DNA from: Alteromonas antoniana
Lineage (GTDB): Bacteria; Pseudomonadota; Gammaproteobacteria; Enterobacterales; Alteromonadaceae
Reading direction: 5' to 3'
Length of the DNA stretch: 64,000 nt
Assembly: GCF_019249295.1 (NCBI RefSeq)
Contig: NZ_JAESDH010000003.1
Location: forward strand, 124,001-188,000
The translations under genes and the position numbers were made by a program. Every line of letters begins with the position of its first letter. Position 1 is the stretch's first letter. Under the pieces are notes generated by a model. The model made no database searches, was not told the origin of the DNA, and worked only from the letters and a program-made list of their open reading frames with translations. This document shows, piece after piece, positions 16,704-26,114 of the stretch.

Positions 16704-19091
16704 GTGACGGTATTAGTAATTGTAGAAAGCCCGGGAAAAACCAAAACAATCGCAAAAATCTTGGGCTCTGGTCATGTAGTGCAGGCAAGCGTTGGGCACA
16801 TAAGAGATCTCCCGGCCAAAAGCATGGGTGTAGATACCTCTACTTGGGCCCCAACATACGAAGCAACGAATCAAAAGTCCATCAATAATCTGAAGTACCA
16901 TGCAAAGTCGGCATCTAATGTTGTTCTGGCTACGGACAACGATAGAGAGGGCGAAGCTATTGCCTGGCACATTGCAAAGGTTCTTGGGTTGAATCCGGAA
17001 CAGTGTGACAGGATCTCATTTACGGAAATCACCTCCAAAGCCATCAACGAAGCAATGCGCAACAAAGGCCGAATAAATATGCGCATGGTTGCAGCGCAGG
17101 AAGCACGAAGAGTTGTAGACCGCGTGCTTGGATACACAATTAGCCCGGCGCTCAGTGATCATTTATCAATGTATACCTCTCTCAGTGCAGGCAGAGTGCA
17201 AAGTGTCGCATTAAAAATTGTTGCTCTGAGAGAGATTGCAATAAGGGAATTCGTTATTACTGACCATTATGTGCTGGCTTGTGGTCTGCAAAAAGATGGT
17301 GTCAAATTTGATGCGGTGTGGGATTTTAAAAAGCACTTCAAAGGAACCCCTATACCTGCAGATATAAACGGGGGCCGGGACGACTATTGGACCAATAAAC
17401 AGGAGCTTGATGCACTCGCGTCCCAAATAAAGCAATCACCAAAGGTTAAAGTTGTGGATGTGGAAGAGAAGCCATCTAAGAGCAAGCCACCTCCGCCGTT
17501 CATTACATCTACGTTTCAAATGGCGTGCTCGTCAAAATATAAGATCCCACCAGCTAAAGCCATGCAATACGCTCAATCGCTATATGAGAAAGGCTTTATA
17601 ACTTACATGCGAACTGACACCCCTAATCTTTCAGATGATGCGATTTCTGATGTGAGGGCCTATCTTTCGAGGTGGTGCTTGGCAAAAGGAGTAGATGAAA
17701 AAGATTACATCCCGTCGAGTCCAAATAAGTGGAAGTCAAAGGAAGATGCTCAGGAGGCTCATGAGGCCATAAGGCCAACAAACTTGCGCAATATGGGTGA
17801 AGAGATAAGTGACGCCTTAGAAAAGAAAATTTATCTATTGATTTTTCAAAGAACTGTCGCCAGCCAAATGGCCAATGCCGTATTCGACACCACGAGGGCA
17901 GAACTACAAACAGCTGCGACTTGCGATGGACGCCCCATGGTGCTGACCGCTAGAGGCAAAGTACTAAAGAAGCCTGGTTGGAAGGCTTTCCTCGCAAAAG
18001 ACGATGCTGATACAGAGGAGGATAACAGCAAAGAGCAGACGGAGGCTCGACTTCCGGCACTGGATCTGGGCACTGTCCTTTCTTGTGACACAGTGAGAAC
18101 GGATGAGAAGAAAACAGCCCCTCCATCCCGGTTTACTTCCGCATCATTGGTAAAGGCATTGGAGAGTGAAGGCATTGGGCGCCCTTCCACATATGCATCA
18201 ATTATGTCGACAATTATTCAACGGCAATATGTTGAGGTAATCGACAAAAAAACCGACAAACTCCAAGTCACAGAGAAAGGGCTCGCTGTTTTCAACGTGC
18301 TCGATCCGGCATTTACTTTTATGGACATCAGTTACACGAAAACGACCGAGTTACAGTTGGATGATATTCAGGCTGGAAAACTCAGATACAGAGACTTCTT
18401 ACAACGCTTCTACAGTGGGTTTAGCAAAGAAGCGAATAGATTTCATGAGGTAGGTGATCAGCGCAGCTCCGCACCAGTCTGCCCCACCTGTGAAACTCGC
18501 AAGCTTCGCAAGGTCAAAAACAAAAAAAGGCCTGGCCACACTTGGTTGTGTAAAGGATACTTTGACAAAGAGTGTAATGGCGCCTTTCCAGATGCTAACG
18601 GTCAGCCAGACCTAAACTATAAACCCCCTACATCTACAAATCATGCCTGCCCAAAATGTAACAAAGGGCTCACTCGGTACTACAACGATGGTTCTTTTGC
18701 GTTCTCGTGCAAAGCTTGCAAAGTTAAGATCCCTGGTGATGAATCAACTCCCGACTATGACGCCTTTAGGAAACACGAAAGAGAACTTGAATCAGCACTA
18801 AGCTGTCCAGAGTGCTCTTCTGGAAAGATAGTCAAGCGCAGCAGCAAGAGAGGTTACTTTTACTCGTGCAACCAATTCCCAGACTGCAGTGTGACAATGA
18901 AGCCTGATAGCAAGGGGGCCGCGGACATCGAAGGCTATAAATCAGCCAAAGCTGAATTAGAAAAAGCTCCTACTTGTAAAAAGTGTAAAAAAGGCAAAAT
19001 GATAGAGAGAAAAAGCTCTCGAGGAAATTTCCTCGGATGTAACCGCTACCCGAAATGCAAAAACAGAGATGACGTCAAAGAACCTGCCTGA
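16704..19091 (+). CDS. topA: DNA topoisomerase I (type IA)
   Basis: 795 residues from GTG 16704, preceded by GAGAGAAA. The TOPRIM domain begins VIVESPGKTKT and continues with the acidic motif DNDREGEA at about 77-84. The active-site tyrosine is Y301 in GFITYMRTDT. Four cysteine-pair zinc ribbons occupy the C-terminus from about 590 (CPTCE, CPKCN, CPECS, CKKCK). It relaxes negative supercoils by single-strand passage. Plasmids with their own type IA enzyme usually use it in replication or transfer. It ends at a terminator. Confidence 0.95.
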   Translation: MTVLVIVESPGKTKTIAKILGSGHVVQASVGHIRDLPAKSMGVDTSTWAPTYEATNQKSINNLKYHAKSASNVVLATDNDREGEAIAWHIAKVLGLNPEQCDRISFTEITSKAINEAMRNKGRINMRMVAAQEARRVVDRVLGYTISPALSDHLSMYTSLSAGRVQSVALKIVALREIAIREFVITDHYVLACGLQKDGVKFDAVWDFKKHFKGTPIPADINGGRDDYWTNKQELDALASQIKQSPKVKVVDVEEKPSKSKPPPPFITSTFQMACSSKYKIPPAKAMQYAQSLYEKGFITYMRTDTPNLSDDAISDVRAYLSRWCLAKGVDEKDYIPSSPNKWKSKEDAQEAHEAIRPTNLRNMGEEISDALEKKIYLLIFQRTVASQMANAVFDTTRAELQTAATCDGRPMVLTARGKVLKKPGWKAFLAKDDADTEEDNSKEQTEARLPALDLGTVLSCDTVRTDEKKTAPPSRFTSASLVKALESEGIGRPSTYASIMSTIIQRQYVEVIDKKTDKLQVTEKGLAVFNVLDPAFTFMDISYTKTTELQLDDIQAGKLRYRDFLQRFYSGFSKEANRFHEVGDQRSSAPVCPTCETRKLRKVKNKKRPGHTWLCKGYFDKECNGAFPDANGQPDLNYKPPTSTNHACPKCNKGLTRYYNDGSFAFSCKACKVKIPGDESTPDYDAFRKHERELESALSCPECSSGKIVKRSSKRGYFYSCNQFPDCSVTMKPDSKGAADIEGYKSAKAELEKAPTCKKCKKGKMIERKSSRGNFLGCNRYPKCKNRDDVKEPA

Positions 19092-19115
19092 AAAAGCCCC
19101 GCGAGGGGCTTTTTA
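19092..19115. terminator. Bidirectional terminator between topA and rep
   Basis: AAAAAGCCCC, a GCGA loop, GGGGCTTTTT. It is flanked by an A-run and a T-run, so it can end topA on the plus strand and the rep gene on the minus strand; the rep stop codon lies in its tail. Confidence 0.85.
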
Positions 19116-20654
19116 ATCTTTCTCTGATTCCGCGAATAGCGCAAACTTGAATTGGTTGGTTGTGAACAGGTCGCAGTTTAATTCGAGGTATAAGTGAAAA
19201 GGATAAGACTCCATCCCTACGGCACAAAGCGATTGCAACGACTGGGCATAGCTTCCTTCCTGATATCGCTTAAACTTATCAGGAAAATTCGCTTCCAAAA
19301 AGTCGATAAAATCCGACCGTACATGGGCAAACGCACTTTCTGAGATCGTATTTAAAAACTCAGTCACAATACTCGTCTTGAGTCGGTCATAAAGCCTACT
19401 TAGCTCCCGACCATGCTTCTCATGTTTAGGATCGAAGTCACTAATACGCTCTGACAAGTAATTGACAAGAAGCGAATCGACAGAAAACCAAAACTCTTTT
19501 TGACCACGAATAACTTGTTTCCGAAACAGACCTCCAAACTGATTAATATCGGTCTCTTTATACTTGGCCAGCTCTCGAAGCCCACGCCCTTTTCGGATAC
19601 ACCAACCAAGATAACGAAGATTAAGCGTCCCGTCTTCATCGCGGCACTCGTTTAGCACCCCTTCAATTTGGTTGCTGGCCACGCCGAGAGACCGTAGTTC
19701 CATTTTAAAACTAGTGATCTTTATTTCATTATGAATGGATTCGTTTTTAGTAATGGAGAGAGCCTTCTCTCTGAACGTAAACCTAAAGTGGGTTGTTGTT
19801 TTACGCCCTGCCCTGCCATTGGTCTCTTTTTGCTTCTTCAACCAGGCATCTAGTGTAGGTCCCTGGCAGTCCTGCTCGACCTCGACATGCAGAGGAAGCT
19901 CCTGATTGTTATTTATATCATTCAGCGCTACGTCAATTATCTTGTTCTTTAGCTTTGCTGGATTCTCATAGGTTTGGAAGCTCAACGTTCCAGTTAAACG
20001 CCTAATGTCTTCAACCGAGTACCAGTCCGTTTTCGTTTCTCCCTGCTGCCAAAAAATCTCACAAGTTTCATAGATGCTGGGAGTATTCCTTGAAGAGTAG
20101 AGTCGCCAGTCAACTCTTCCCTGGAATGATGTTTCCGGATTCACAATTTTGTGAACCATTTTGGGAGGCATTGATATTCTAAAGCGACCGTTCACCCGCT
20201 CTACAGAGCCAATAAACTTAGTAAAGCCTTTCCACTCTTCTCTTTGCGCTTTACTACGAGCAATACCCAAAGCATCGAACCCGATGGTTTCGTTAGATAT
20301 CTCTTCAAATAGCGCAAGAACCTGAGTGTAAGAATGGTATTTTTTTCTGTCCTTGTAGCCCATTGCTGCCATTATCTGATCTTCAGGTACGTCGAACACT
20401 GTGTTTGTATTCTCGATGTACTCTTCGGTCAGTGAATTAACCAGGTCATCGGAATTTTCAATACTTGGGTTACGCAGGAAGAACTGCTCACGGACCACAT
20501 GGGCAATGGTGTTTACTGCTCTCTGCTTCCTCAAACTCAACTCGCTTAAGCCGTAGGTCCCAGCCAAAGCAACGTTCTTAGTATAGGCTTCTGCTTGTAA
20601 TAAAGTCATTTGATGTGGTGTGTCATTTTTATTGTTTGAGTCATCTTCTTTCAT
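19113..20654 (-). CDS. Replication initiator-like protein (origin 1)
   Basis: 513 residues from ATG 20654, preceded by AAGGA; an upstream ATG at 20678 lacks a site. The middle reads like the winged-helix core of Rep_3-type initiators: a first block around GFTKFIGSVERVNGRFRISMPP, then YETCEIFWQQGETKTDWYSVEDIRRLTG. The protein is larger than the usual 250-400 residues, with a C-terminal extension of about 150. Immediately upstream lies an array of about 14 iterons (20738-21645), the expected binding sites. Family identity is inferred; the context strongly supports an initiator. Confidence 0.7.
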   Translation of the reverse strand: MKEDDSNNKNDTPHQMTLLQAEAYTKNVALAGTYGLSELSLRKQRAVNTIAHVVREQFFLRNPSIENSDDLVNSLTEEYIENTNTVFDVPEDQIMAAMGYKDRKKYHSYTQVLALFEEISNETIGFDALGIARSKAQREEWKGFTKFIGSVERVNGRFRISMPPKMVHKIVNPETSFQGRVDWRLYSSRNTPSIYETCEIFWQQGETKTDWYSVEDIRRLTGTLSFQTYENPAKLKNKIIDVALNDINNNQELPLHVEVEQDCQGPTLDAWLKKQKETNGRAGRKTTTHFRFTFREKALSITKNESIHNEIKITSFKMELRSLGVASNQIEGVLNECRDEDGTLNLRYLGWCIRKGRGLRELAKYKETDINQFGGLFRKQVIRGQKEFWFSVDSLLVNYLSERISDFDPKHEKHGRELSRLYDRLKTSIVTEFLNTISESAFAHVRSDFIDFLEANFPDKFKRYQEGSYAQSLQSLCAVGMESYPFHLYLELNCDLFTTNQFKFALFAESEKD

Positions 20655-20737
20655 TTCGAAGCATCCTTGGACCGTCATCGAAAATGATTGCCTGAGAGCA
20701 ATGTAAGAGAAAAACCGGTTAATGACACTATCTGCAA

Positions 20738-21645
20738 AGCTAAAATCACCAAGTTGATCGCAATTTTTCTAGAATCCCAGATTTGATCGGGGAATTTAGC
20801 TTTCAGCGCGATCTATTTGGGTACTTTAGGTCAAGTTTTGACTATCACTCGTGTGCCATACCTAAAATGACAGTTTTTATCGGAAAAAACGAGAATAACC
20901 AGGCCCGGGCCGATAGGAACTGTCATTTTAGGTCACTAATTCGTCAAGGCTAATGCTCTGTGCATAACCAGCTATTCAGAACACATTGGATTTACAGGAA
21001 AGAGTTAAACAGCATACTCTCGAACATAGCCCTTAATACGCCATAAATGGGCTCAGAGAGCCAAAATGACAGATATGATCGAGTTACGTCGGCAAGACAT
21101 GGCTTATTAGTAAACGTGAGCCAGAATGACAGCTTTGATCGAACAGAGTCGATGAAAACTGTCATTTTAGCTCTTTACCTTACCCAGTTTGTTTATTTGT
21201 CAGGCAAGGCTTACAGGGTTGAAGATTCATGGACCTAAAAACCCCAAATAGATCGGATTACTTCAGATGAATTCGATCATCTTTGGTATTTTAGCTAAAT
21301 AACTCACTGGTCAGGCTGAAAGCAAGGCAACAACCGTTATAAACTCGGTTAGTACCGATCCATTTGGGTATTTTAGCTAACTCATAAGACAATAATCTGC
21401 GGACAAGTGATGCCTGGTATCCAAAATATCCGTTTTGATCGCTCTATAGCCCCCAATGTGCTTGAGAAAAAGCCTCCCGTTAGTCAAAAGCTACAAACTG
21501 ATCGGGTTTACTGTGGATGTAATGCGTGTAACTTGTTGATATGCTGTGAATTATAGATTTTTCGCCGATGCAGCTCTCGATCAATTCGGTGATTCTAACT
21601 TACAAGTATAGTCATCATAGGCCGATCATTACGGGGATTTAAGAT
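20738..21645. repeat. Array of about 14 iterons of 23 bp (origin 1)
   Basis: Consensus: AGCTAAAAT, about nine variable bases, then GATCG. Forward copies start at 20738, 20767, 20860, 21059, 21119, 21233, 21419 and 21482; reverse copies start at 20809, 20911, 21150, 21274, 21356, 21578 and, weaker, 21623. Two central subtypes alternate, GACAG... and (A)CCCAAAT.... All run 23 bp. The copies with Gs in place of one A near the left end (AGAATG, 21119) are still clear. This is typical of a Rep-binding iteron array with both replication and copy-control roles. Confidence 0.85.
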
Positions 21646-21747
21646 AGCGGTTGAGATCGGATGTGGGGGGATAGACGATCAAAGCGGTGATACAAGCATT
21701 GAGTCATTAAACTGAATCCCTTTAACCGTAAGGGCTGTAGCCCAATT

Positions 21748-21772
21748 AAGGGGGGAGAACTCCTTCCCCCTT
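21748..21772 (-). terminator. Possible terminator after rdgC
   Basis: Inverted repeat AAGGGGGGAG...CCTTCCCCCTT downstream of the minus-strand rdgC gene. It lacks a good T-run, so this is weak. Confidence 0.35.
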
Positions 21773-21834
21773 AGATCTTATAATTTAGTTCTTATTTCTT
21801 TATTTTCTTATTATTAATAAGAGAACAACAAAAA

Positions 21835-22731
21835 CTATCGAGAAAATTCTCTTTCAATGAAATTCAAGAATGACCGGCACGACTCGGTATTGAGAGTAAG
21901 TGAAGCATCAAGAGAGGCATGGATACCTGTATCGCTTTGATGGAAACGGCTCTGCTGAATGTCAGTATACTTCAGTGATTTAACTTTTCCATCACTACAG
22001 AATGTAAAACTAAATAGGTCTTCAAACTGGAGTAGAATTTCTTTAATAACTTTGCCAGCTTCCTTGGATGCCACAACTTCATCAGCGTCCATTGTTTGCC
22101 TGGTAAATGAGGCTTCAGAGGCATCTTCACCTAACGAGTGAAGCTTACCCTTATCGAGGATATCAATCTCGTCTGGTGTTGATTTAGGGTCAAAACACCA
22201 ACTTGTCAGCTCCGAAGCTATGCTGTGTTTAAAAAATGGAGTTACAGGGACGCTGCCAATGGCTTTTCTGAGAAGAGCCAAACATGTCTCTGCCTTTTTA
22301 TCTGCACTAGCATCTATGACTATGCATTGAGTTTTTTTGTCATACATCATTAGCACTGATGATGGAGTAGCAGGAGTTAACGATGCTAGATAGCGAATAA
22401 TTTCTGACTTCAGCTCGCTGTGCATTTTCTTGCTAACGGGTTCTCCGTTATTTCTTGCTTCGACGTCTTTAATTTTTTCATCCAGCTTATACTTTATTAA
22501 TGCTGGTGGAATCTTCTTAGTGAAAGTCTGGATCCGAAAATAGTACGCCCCTTCTAATAGGTAACAGTATTCTTTCTCTTCATTTGCTACAGATGGAAAT
22601 ACCGGCGCAAAACCAATATTTTCTAAGCTATGCTTGGGAGGCTCCGCGCTCCTGAAGTTTTCCAAATGTGTCTCAATCTGATCGAGGTTGAGTGGTGATG
22701 AAAGCTTGTAAATCGAATAGTTTCTAAACAT
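21835..22731 (-). CDS. rdgC: RdgC, recombination-associated protein
   Basis: 298 residues, close to the usual 300. It matches RdgC throughout: the opening FRNYSIYKLS, then GFAPVF, then the central LLRKAIGSVPVTP, and near the end SLKYTDIQQSRF. RdgC forms a ring on duplex DNA and limits RecA-driven recombination, which can protect replicating plasmids. It starts 11 bases after the RecD-like gene and is co-transcribed with it. The start has GGAATG upstream. Confidence 0.9.
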   Translation of the reverse strand: MFRNYSIYKLSSPLNLDQIETHLENFRSAEPPKHSLENIGFAPVFPSVANEEKEYCYLLEGAYYFRIQTFTKKIPPALIKYKLDEKIKDVEARNNGEPVSKKMHSELKSEIIRYLASLTPATPSSVLMMYDKKTQCIVIDASADKKAETCLALLRKAIGSVPVTPFFKHSIASELTSWCFDPKSTPDEIDILDKGKLHSLGEDASEASFTRQTMDADEVVASKEAGKVIKEILLQFEDLFSFTFCSDGKVKSLKYTDIQQSRFHQSDTGIHASLDASLTLNTESCRSFLNFIEREFSR

Positions 22732-22742
22732 ACTACATTCCG

Positions 22743-24887
22743 TTATAAGGTTGATTGATTTGCTTGGCGTGGTGAGAAAAGTTGACTCACTTCTGCTTCG
22801 ATATGTTCTTGTAAAAGTGTCATCCTGTTGCGCTCTGTTTTATTTGCGCACATCTCCAATGCTCCATCTTCGGCTACGACGATCACAGTTCGCTTACCCC
22901 GTGAAACAGCAGAATTGATGAGATTTCTAGATAGAATCTTGCTGGTTTTATTTGTGACTATTGTCAAAGCATAGGGATACTCTTGACCCTGAGCGTTGTG
23001 AATTGAAATGCAGTACCCGGGAATCATGTTCTTTGCTTCCTGCATGCTCAAACTAACAATACGGTTTCTGATTGAGACTTGAACGAAGTCTTCCTCTCCT
23101 CCGCTAAACTTCACAATCATCCCCACATCACCGTTAAAAACTTTCTTTAAGGGCATATTCTTTTTGATGAGTACTTTACTTCCCTGATGGTGCCTGTAGG
23201 TCTTTTCTCCGACTTGAATTTCGACCGGCGATACATCGGGAAACAATACCTTTCGACAAAACTCGTTTATGGCATCGATCCCAACTTCCCCAGCGTATTC
23301 TGGGGCCATTATCTGAACCTGAGACATGCCGGCTCGTTTTGCTGTAATGAGAATTTTCTCAACTGCCTGAAATACCCATGACTGAAGGGTTTCTAACGAT
23401 GGGGTAATATGTATTTTGATATCATTCGATTTCAATTCGTAATCGATTTTTCCTGAACAGAGAGCATGGCAAAATTTGATTATCCCTCCCTCAACAAACC
23501 TCCGAGTGGTCTCCATCCTTACAGAAGGTATGCATTCAAATAAGTCTCTTATTACAGCCCCCTCACCTATTGATGCGAGTTGATCAATGTCGCCAAGCAA
23601 CACAAGATTTGCTGTATTCGGAACGGCTTTGAGAAGACTGTAAAATAAGAACGTGTCGGTCATCGACACTTCATCCACTATGACCCAGTCGGCATCTAGT
23701 GGATTGTTTTCATCATGCAAGAATTTTTTGGTACCAGGATTGTATGCTAAAGCTGAGTGTATAGTTTGTGCTTCTTCGTTACACATCTCTTCCAAGCGCA
23801 TCGCACTCGTTCCGGTTGGCCCAATGAGCAAAACATTTGCTTGGGTAAACTCTTTAACCGCTTTTACCAGGACGTCGATAAAAAAAGTCTTTCCGGTACC
23901 TGGCAACCCAGTAATTAAGCAGATCGGATTTTCTGAGATATGAAATGCTTTGTGCTGACAAGATGTGGCCTCCTTACCCTCAGCGTTAACAACATGCTCA
24001 ATGTTGTCGGAAGTAATGCAGTATGAAGAGGGAGTAGCTGAAAGCGCTTTTATCCGCCGAGCGATTCCTAATTCTGTATCACGATACATTCGAGACTGTA
24101 GTAAATCGGATTCATCACGGCTATGAATCGAAAAATCAGGTGTGTCCGGCAGGTTATCAAAACCAGTCAGTTTTGATAGCTTCGGGAGAATTGCATCAAC
24201 AGGTGCGCAGGTCGACTTTTCTGATTTACAATACGACTCCACGAGACTTATTATGGCGGCGACTTGCCGTTCTTCAGTATGAGTGGGACCCGCTAATACT
24301 GATGCCACTTTGAAGTCTATGATTCTCTCAATGCACATACGATACGGTGCATCCAAGATTTCTTTTATTCTTCCAACTGGGAGAGACACGAAAGAGTCTT
24401 CTAACGTCTGAAACTGCACTCCTTTAACGCCAGACATCTTATTGACAGCAACTGTCCAGTAAGAATGTCTAACCAGGGCATCTAGGTGACCTTTTGCTAT
24501 GGGAGGAGAGTAAAGCTCCTTTATTACCTTTGAAACGTTGCTATAGGCTTCGGCGCTCCATTTATCAAGGTGCCTAATTGGCTCCAGCATTTGCGCTTTT
24601 TTTGTGTAAGGGGTTGTAAGAAGGTCAACATAATCTTTTGGAGAAGCTGATGGAGCCAGACTTATCAACGTAAAATGAAACTGCTGACCATATTTTGGGT
24701 GTTTTCTGAATGCCCCATGAAATCTGATAGGGGTCTCCCTCAGGTTGACGTAGATGCCTGTTAATGGGCCCACATTGCCATTAACTACTACTTTCTCTCC
24801 GCTCAATGTAATAACCGACGCGCAGTAATAATCTTTGCTGGTGTATATTACCCTGTCGATTTGTGCGTCGATTATCATCTCAGACAT
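22743..24887 (-). CDS. RecD2-like superfamily 1B DNA helicase
   Basis: 714 residues. The Walker A motif GLPGTGKT is near 327-334, Walker B VIVDEVSM near 399 and motif III GDIDQLASIGEGAV further on. The C-terminus contains SIHNAQGQEYPYA and AVSRGKRTVIVV, motifs of RecD-type helicases. It lacks RecBC partners, so it fits the RecD2 group that unwinds DNA 5' to 3' alone. The N-terminal 300 residues are the usual helical hairpin region, divergent. With rdgC it forms a recombination-control pair beside the origin. Confidence 0.85.
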   Translation of the reverse strand: MSEMIIDAQIDRVIYTSKDYYCASVITLSGEKVVVNGNVGPLTGIYVNLRETPIRFHGAFRKHPKYGQQFHFTLISLAPSASPKDYVDLLTTPYTKKAQMLEPIRHLDKWSAEAYSNVSKVIKELYSPPIAKGHLDALVRHSYWTVAVNKMSGVKGVQFQTLEDSFVSLPVGRIKEILDAPYRMCIERIIDFKVASVLAGPTHTEERQVAAIISLVESYCKSEKSTCAPVDAILPKLSKLTGFDNLPDTPDFSIHSRDESDLLQSRMYRDTELGIARRIKALSATPSSYCITSDNIEHVVNAEGKEATSCQHKAFHISENPICLITGLPGTGKTFFIDVLVKAVKEFTQANVLLIGPTGTSAMRLEEMCNEEAQTIHSALAYNPGTKKFLHDENNPLDADWVIVDEVSMTDTFLFYSLLKAVPNTANLVLLGDIDQLASIGEGAVIRDLFECIPSVRMETTRRFVEGGIIKFCHALCSGKIDYELKSNDIKIHITPSLETLQSWVFQAVEKILITAKRAGMSQVQIMAPEYAGEVGIDAINEFCRKVLFPDVSPVEIQVGEKTYRHHQGSKVLIKKNMPLKKVFNGDVGMIVKFSGGEEDFVQVSIRNRIVSLSMQEAKNMIPGYCISIHNAQGQEYPYALTIVTNKTSKILSRNLINSAVSRGKRTVIVVAEDGALEMCANKTERNRMTLLQEHIEAEVSQLFSPRQANQSTL

Positions 24888-24954
24888 CTTGATTGGAGTT
24901 TAAAATTAAAGCTGATATTATACACACAAGATATCTAATATGCATAGTGTGGTT

Positions 24955-25488
24955 ATGAACATTAAACGTTTGATAGTTTTAAGTACTTCTTTATCTTTGG
25001 GCCTTTTTGGCTGTTCTAGCTTGGAAAATTTATCGGGGGCTGAGCAGCTTGCACTGTCTCAATTTGATGATCGGCCAGTACTGAGGATTTCCAATTACAA
25101 CAGCATTAATGGCAATCGCTATATAAAAGTCGTAGAGGTAAATGGTGAAGAATTCGGGAGTAAGTCAGGTTACCTCCCCCTTGATTTTGGCAGGAACTAC
25201 ATCAAAGTAGAATGTGGGCGAAACAACAGTAGCGTAGAGGAAGGTGCACGGCTGCGATACTCAGAAATCCACCACTTCTATGCTGAGCCAAAAACCTCCT
25301 ACAATGTAGAGTATTTCTCTCGTGCCTTTGATATGCCAGATGATGTTTCAGATATGAGGTACTGTAGTACCGAAGATTGTCCAACCGAAACTGGGAGTGA
25401 CTCATCAGGGGCAATTTGTAACGTATTTTTCACTAATGAGATGGGCGCTATAAAGACGTATGTATTTGGTCAGAAACGGATTTTCTAA
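24955..25488 (+). CDS. Predicted outer-membrane lipoprotein, unknown
   Basis: 177 residues from ATG 24955; ATG 24940 lies inside an operator-like motif (TATCTAATATGCATAGT). The signal peptide ends with lipobox LFGC, mature Cys near residue 20. The mature domain is beta-rich with several cysteines near its C-terminal part (RYCSTEDCPTE, AICNV). No family is recognised. It is a single plus-strand gene ended by a strong GC hairpin. Confidence 0.65.
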   Translation: MNIKRLIVLSTSLSLGLFGCSSLENLSGAEQLALSQFDDRPVLRISNYNSINGNRYIKVVEVNGEEFGSKSGYLPLDFGRNYIKVECGRNNSSVEEGARLRYSEIHHFYAEPKTSYNVEYFSRAFDMPDDVSDMRYCSTEDCPTETGSDSSGAICNVFFTNEMGAIKTYVFGQKRIF

Positions 25489-25515
25489 ATAGCTTCTTTC
25501 CAAGAAAAACACTTC

Positions 25516-25545
25516 AATCTCCCGGGGAGCCCCCGGGATTATTTC
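25516..25545 (+). terminator. Terminator-like hairpin
   Basis: TCCCGGGG, short loop, CCCCGGGA with AT-rich tail, downstream of the lipoprotein gene and convergent with the small minus-strand gene at 25544. Confidence 0.65.
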
Positions 25546-25750
25546 ATCTTGAAAAGAACTGCCATATCGAACGCAAAATACCGGTGCTCTTCTTCGGTAT
25601 AGCGTGGCGAGCACCGACCTTCACGTTGTAAGGATTCTGTCTTGAAGCACGCGTCTGCTTTGTTGAATCTGCGCCCTTTCTGTAGAATTCAACGTAGTCT
25701 TTCCACAAGGATATCTGTTTTACAGAGACGTTTGAGTTAAGAGCCTCCAT
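25544..25750 (-). CDS. Small basic protein, unknown
   Basis: 68 residues from ATG 25750 with AAGGA five bases upstream, the main reason to accept it. It is very basic (many K and R between 25 and 55) with a hydrophobic, aromatic tail. It lies downstream of the Rep_3 gene on the same strand. No family recognised. Confidence 0.45.
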   Translation of the reverse strand: MEALNSNVSVKQISLWKDYVEFYRKGADSTKQTRASRQNPYNVKVGARHAIPKKSTGILRSIWQFFSR

Positions 25751-25842
25751 GCGGGTCCTTATCCGATAACCTCACTTACTATCTTATGAAGGAACTGCGA
25801 GAAAGTAGTTTTCGACACCATCTCTCTAAGCTCTAGCCTGAG

Positions 25843-26100
25843 CTATCGAAAAAGCCCGCGACCTGTATATTCACTAGACCGAGAAAGAAGGTTGCGGGAG
25901 ATTGTTTGAGAATGAGAAACACCTGGTCTACCGGTATAAGATGGGCCAGTGTTTACAGGAGTGTTGCCTGTTCCGGTTGTAGCCCTGTGAGAATTGCGCC
26001 TTAAGTTTTCATCCATATCTGAATAAACTATCCATGAAAAATAACCTCGGACTTTATCTGTAATTGAGGAAGTTTGAAACCTACTAACCTTGCCTTGCAT
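25843..26100 (-). CDS. Possible small protein after rep, low complexity
   Basis: 85 residues; serine/threonine/glycine-rich middle (THRAT, GTGNTPVN, GPSYTGRPG). It begins 14 bases after the stop of the Rep_3 gene but has no ribosome site, so it may be a chance frame. No family recognised. Confidence 0.35.
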   Translation of the reverse strand: MQGKVSRFQTSSITDKVRGYFSWIVYSDMDENLRRNSHRATTGTGNTPVNTGPSYTGRPGVSHSQTISRNLLSRSSEYTGRGLFR

Positions 26101-26114
26101 ATGAGGAGTTATGG

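Larger units (their letters stand above)
20655..21834. other. Probable replication origin 1 region
   Basis: About 1.2 kb without genes between the rep start and rdgC end. It contains the iteron array, TGTGCATAA (20959-20967), which also fits a DnaA box TTATNCACA on the other strand, and an A+T-rich end from 21780. The minus-strand frames and the 63-codon plus frame at 21047 fall across iterons and are not genes. Confidence 0.75.

Noticed and set aside
21047..21238. 63-codon plus-strand frame in origin 1
   Set aside because: It consists of three iteron copies translated and has no ribosome site.
20738..21645. CRISPR-like array
   Set aside because: The repeats occur in both orientations, vary in the centre and have irregular spacing, and no cas genes are near. 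They fit iterons beside a Rep gene.
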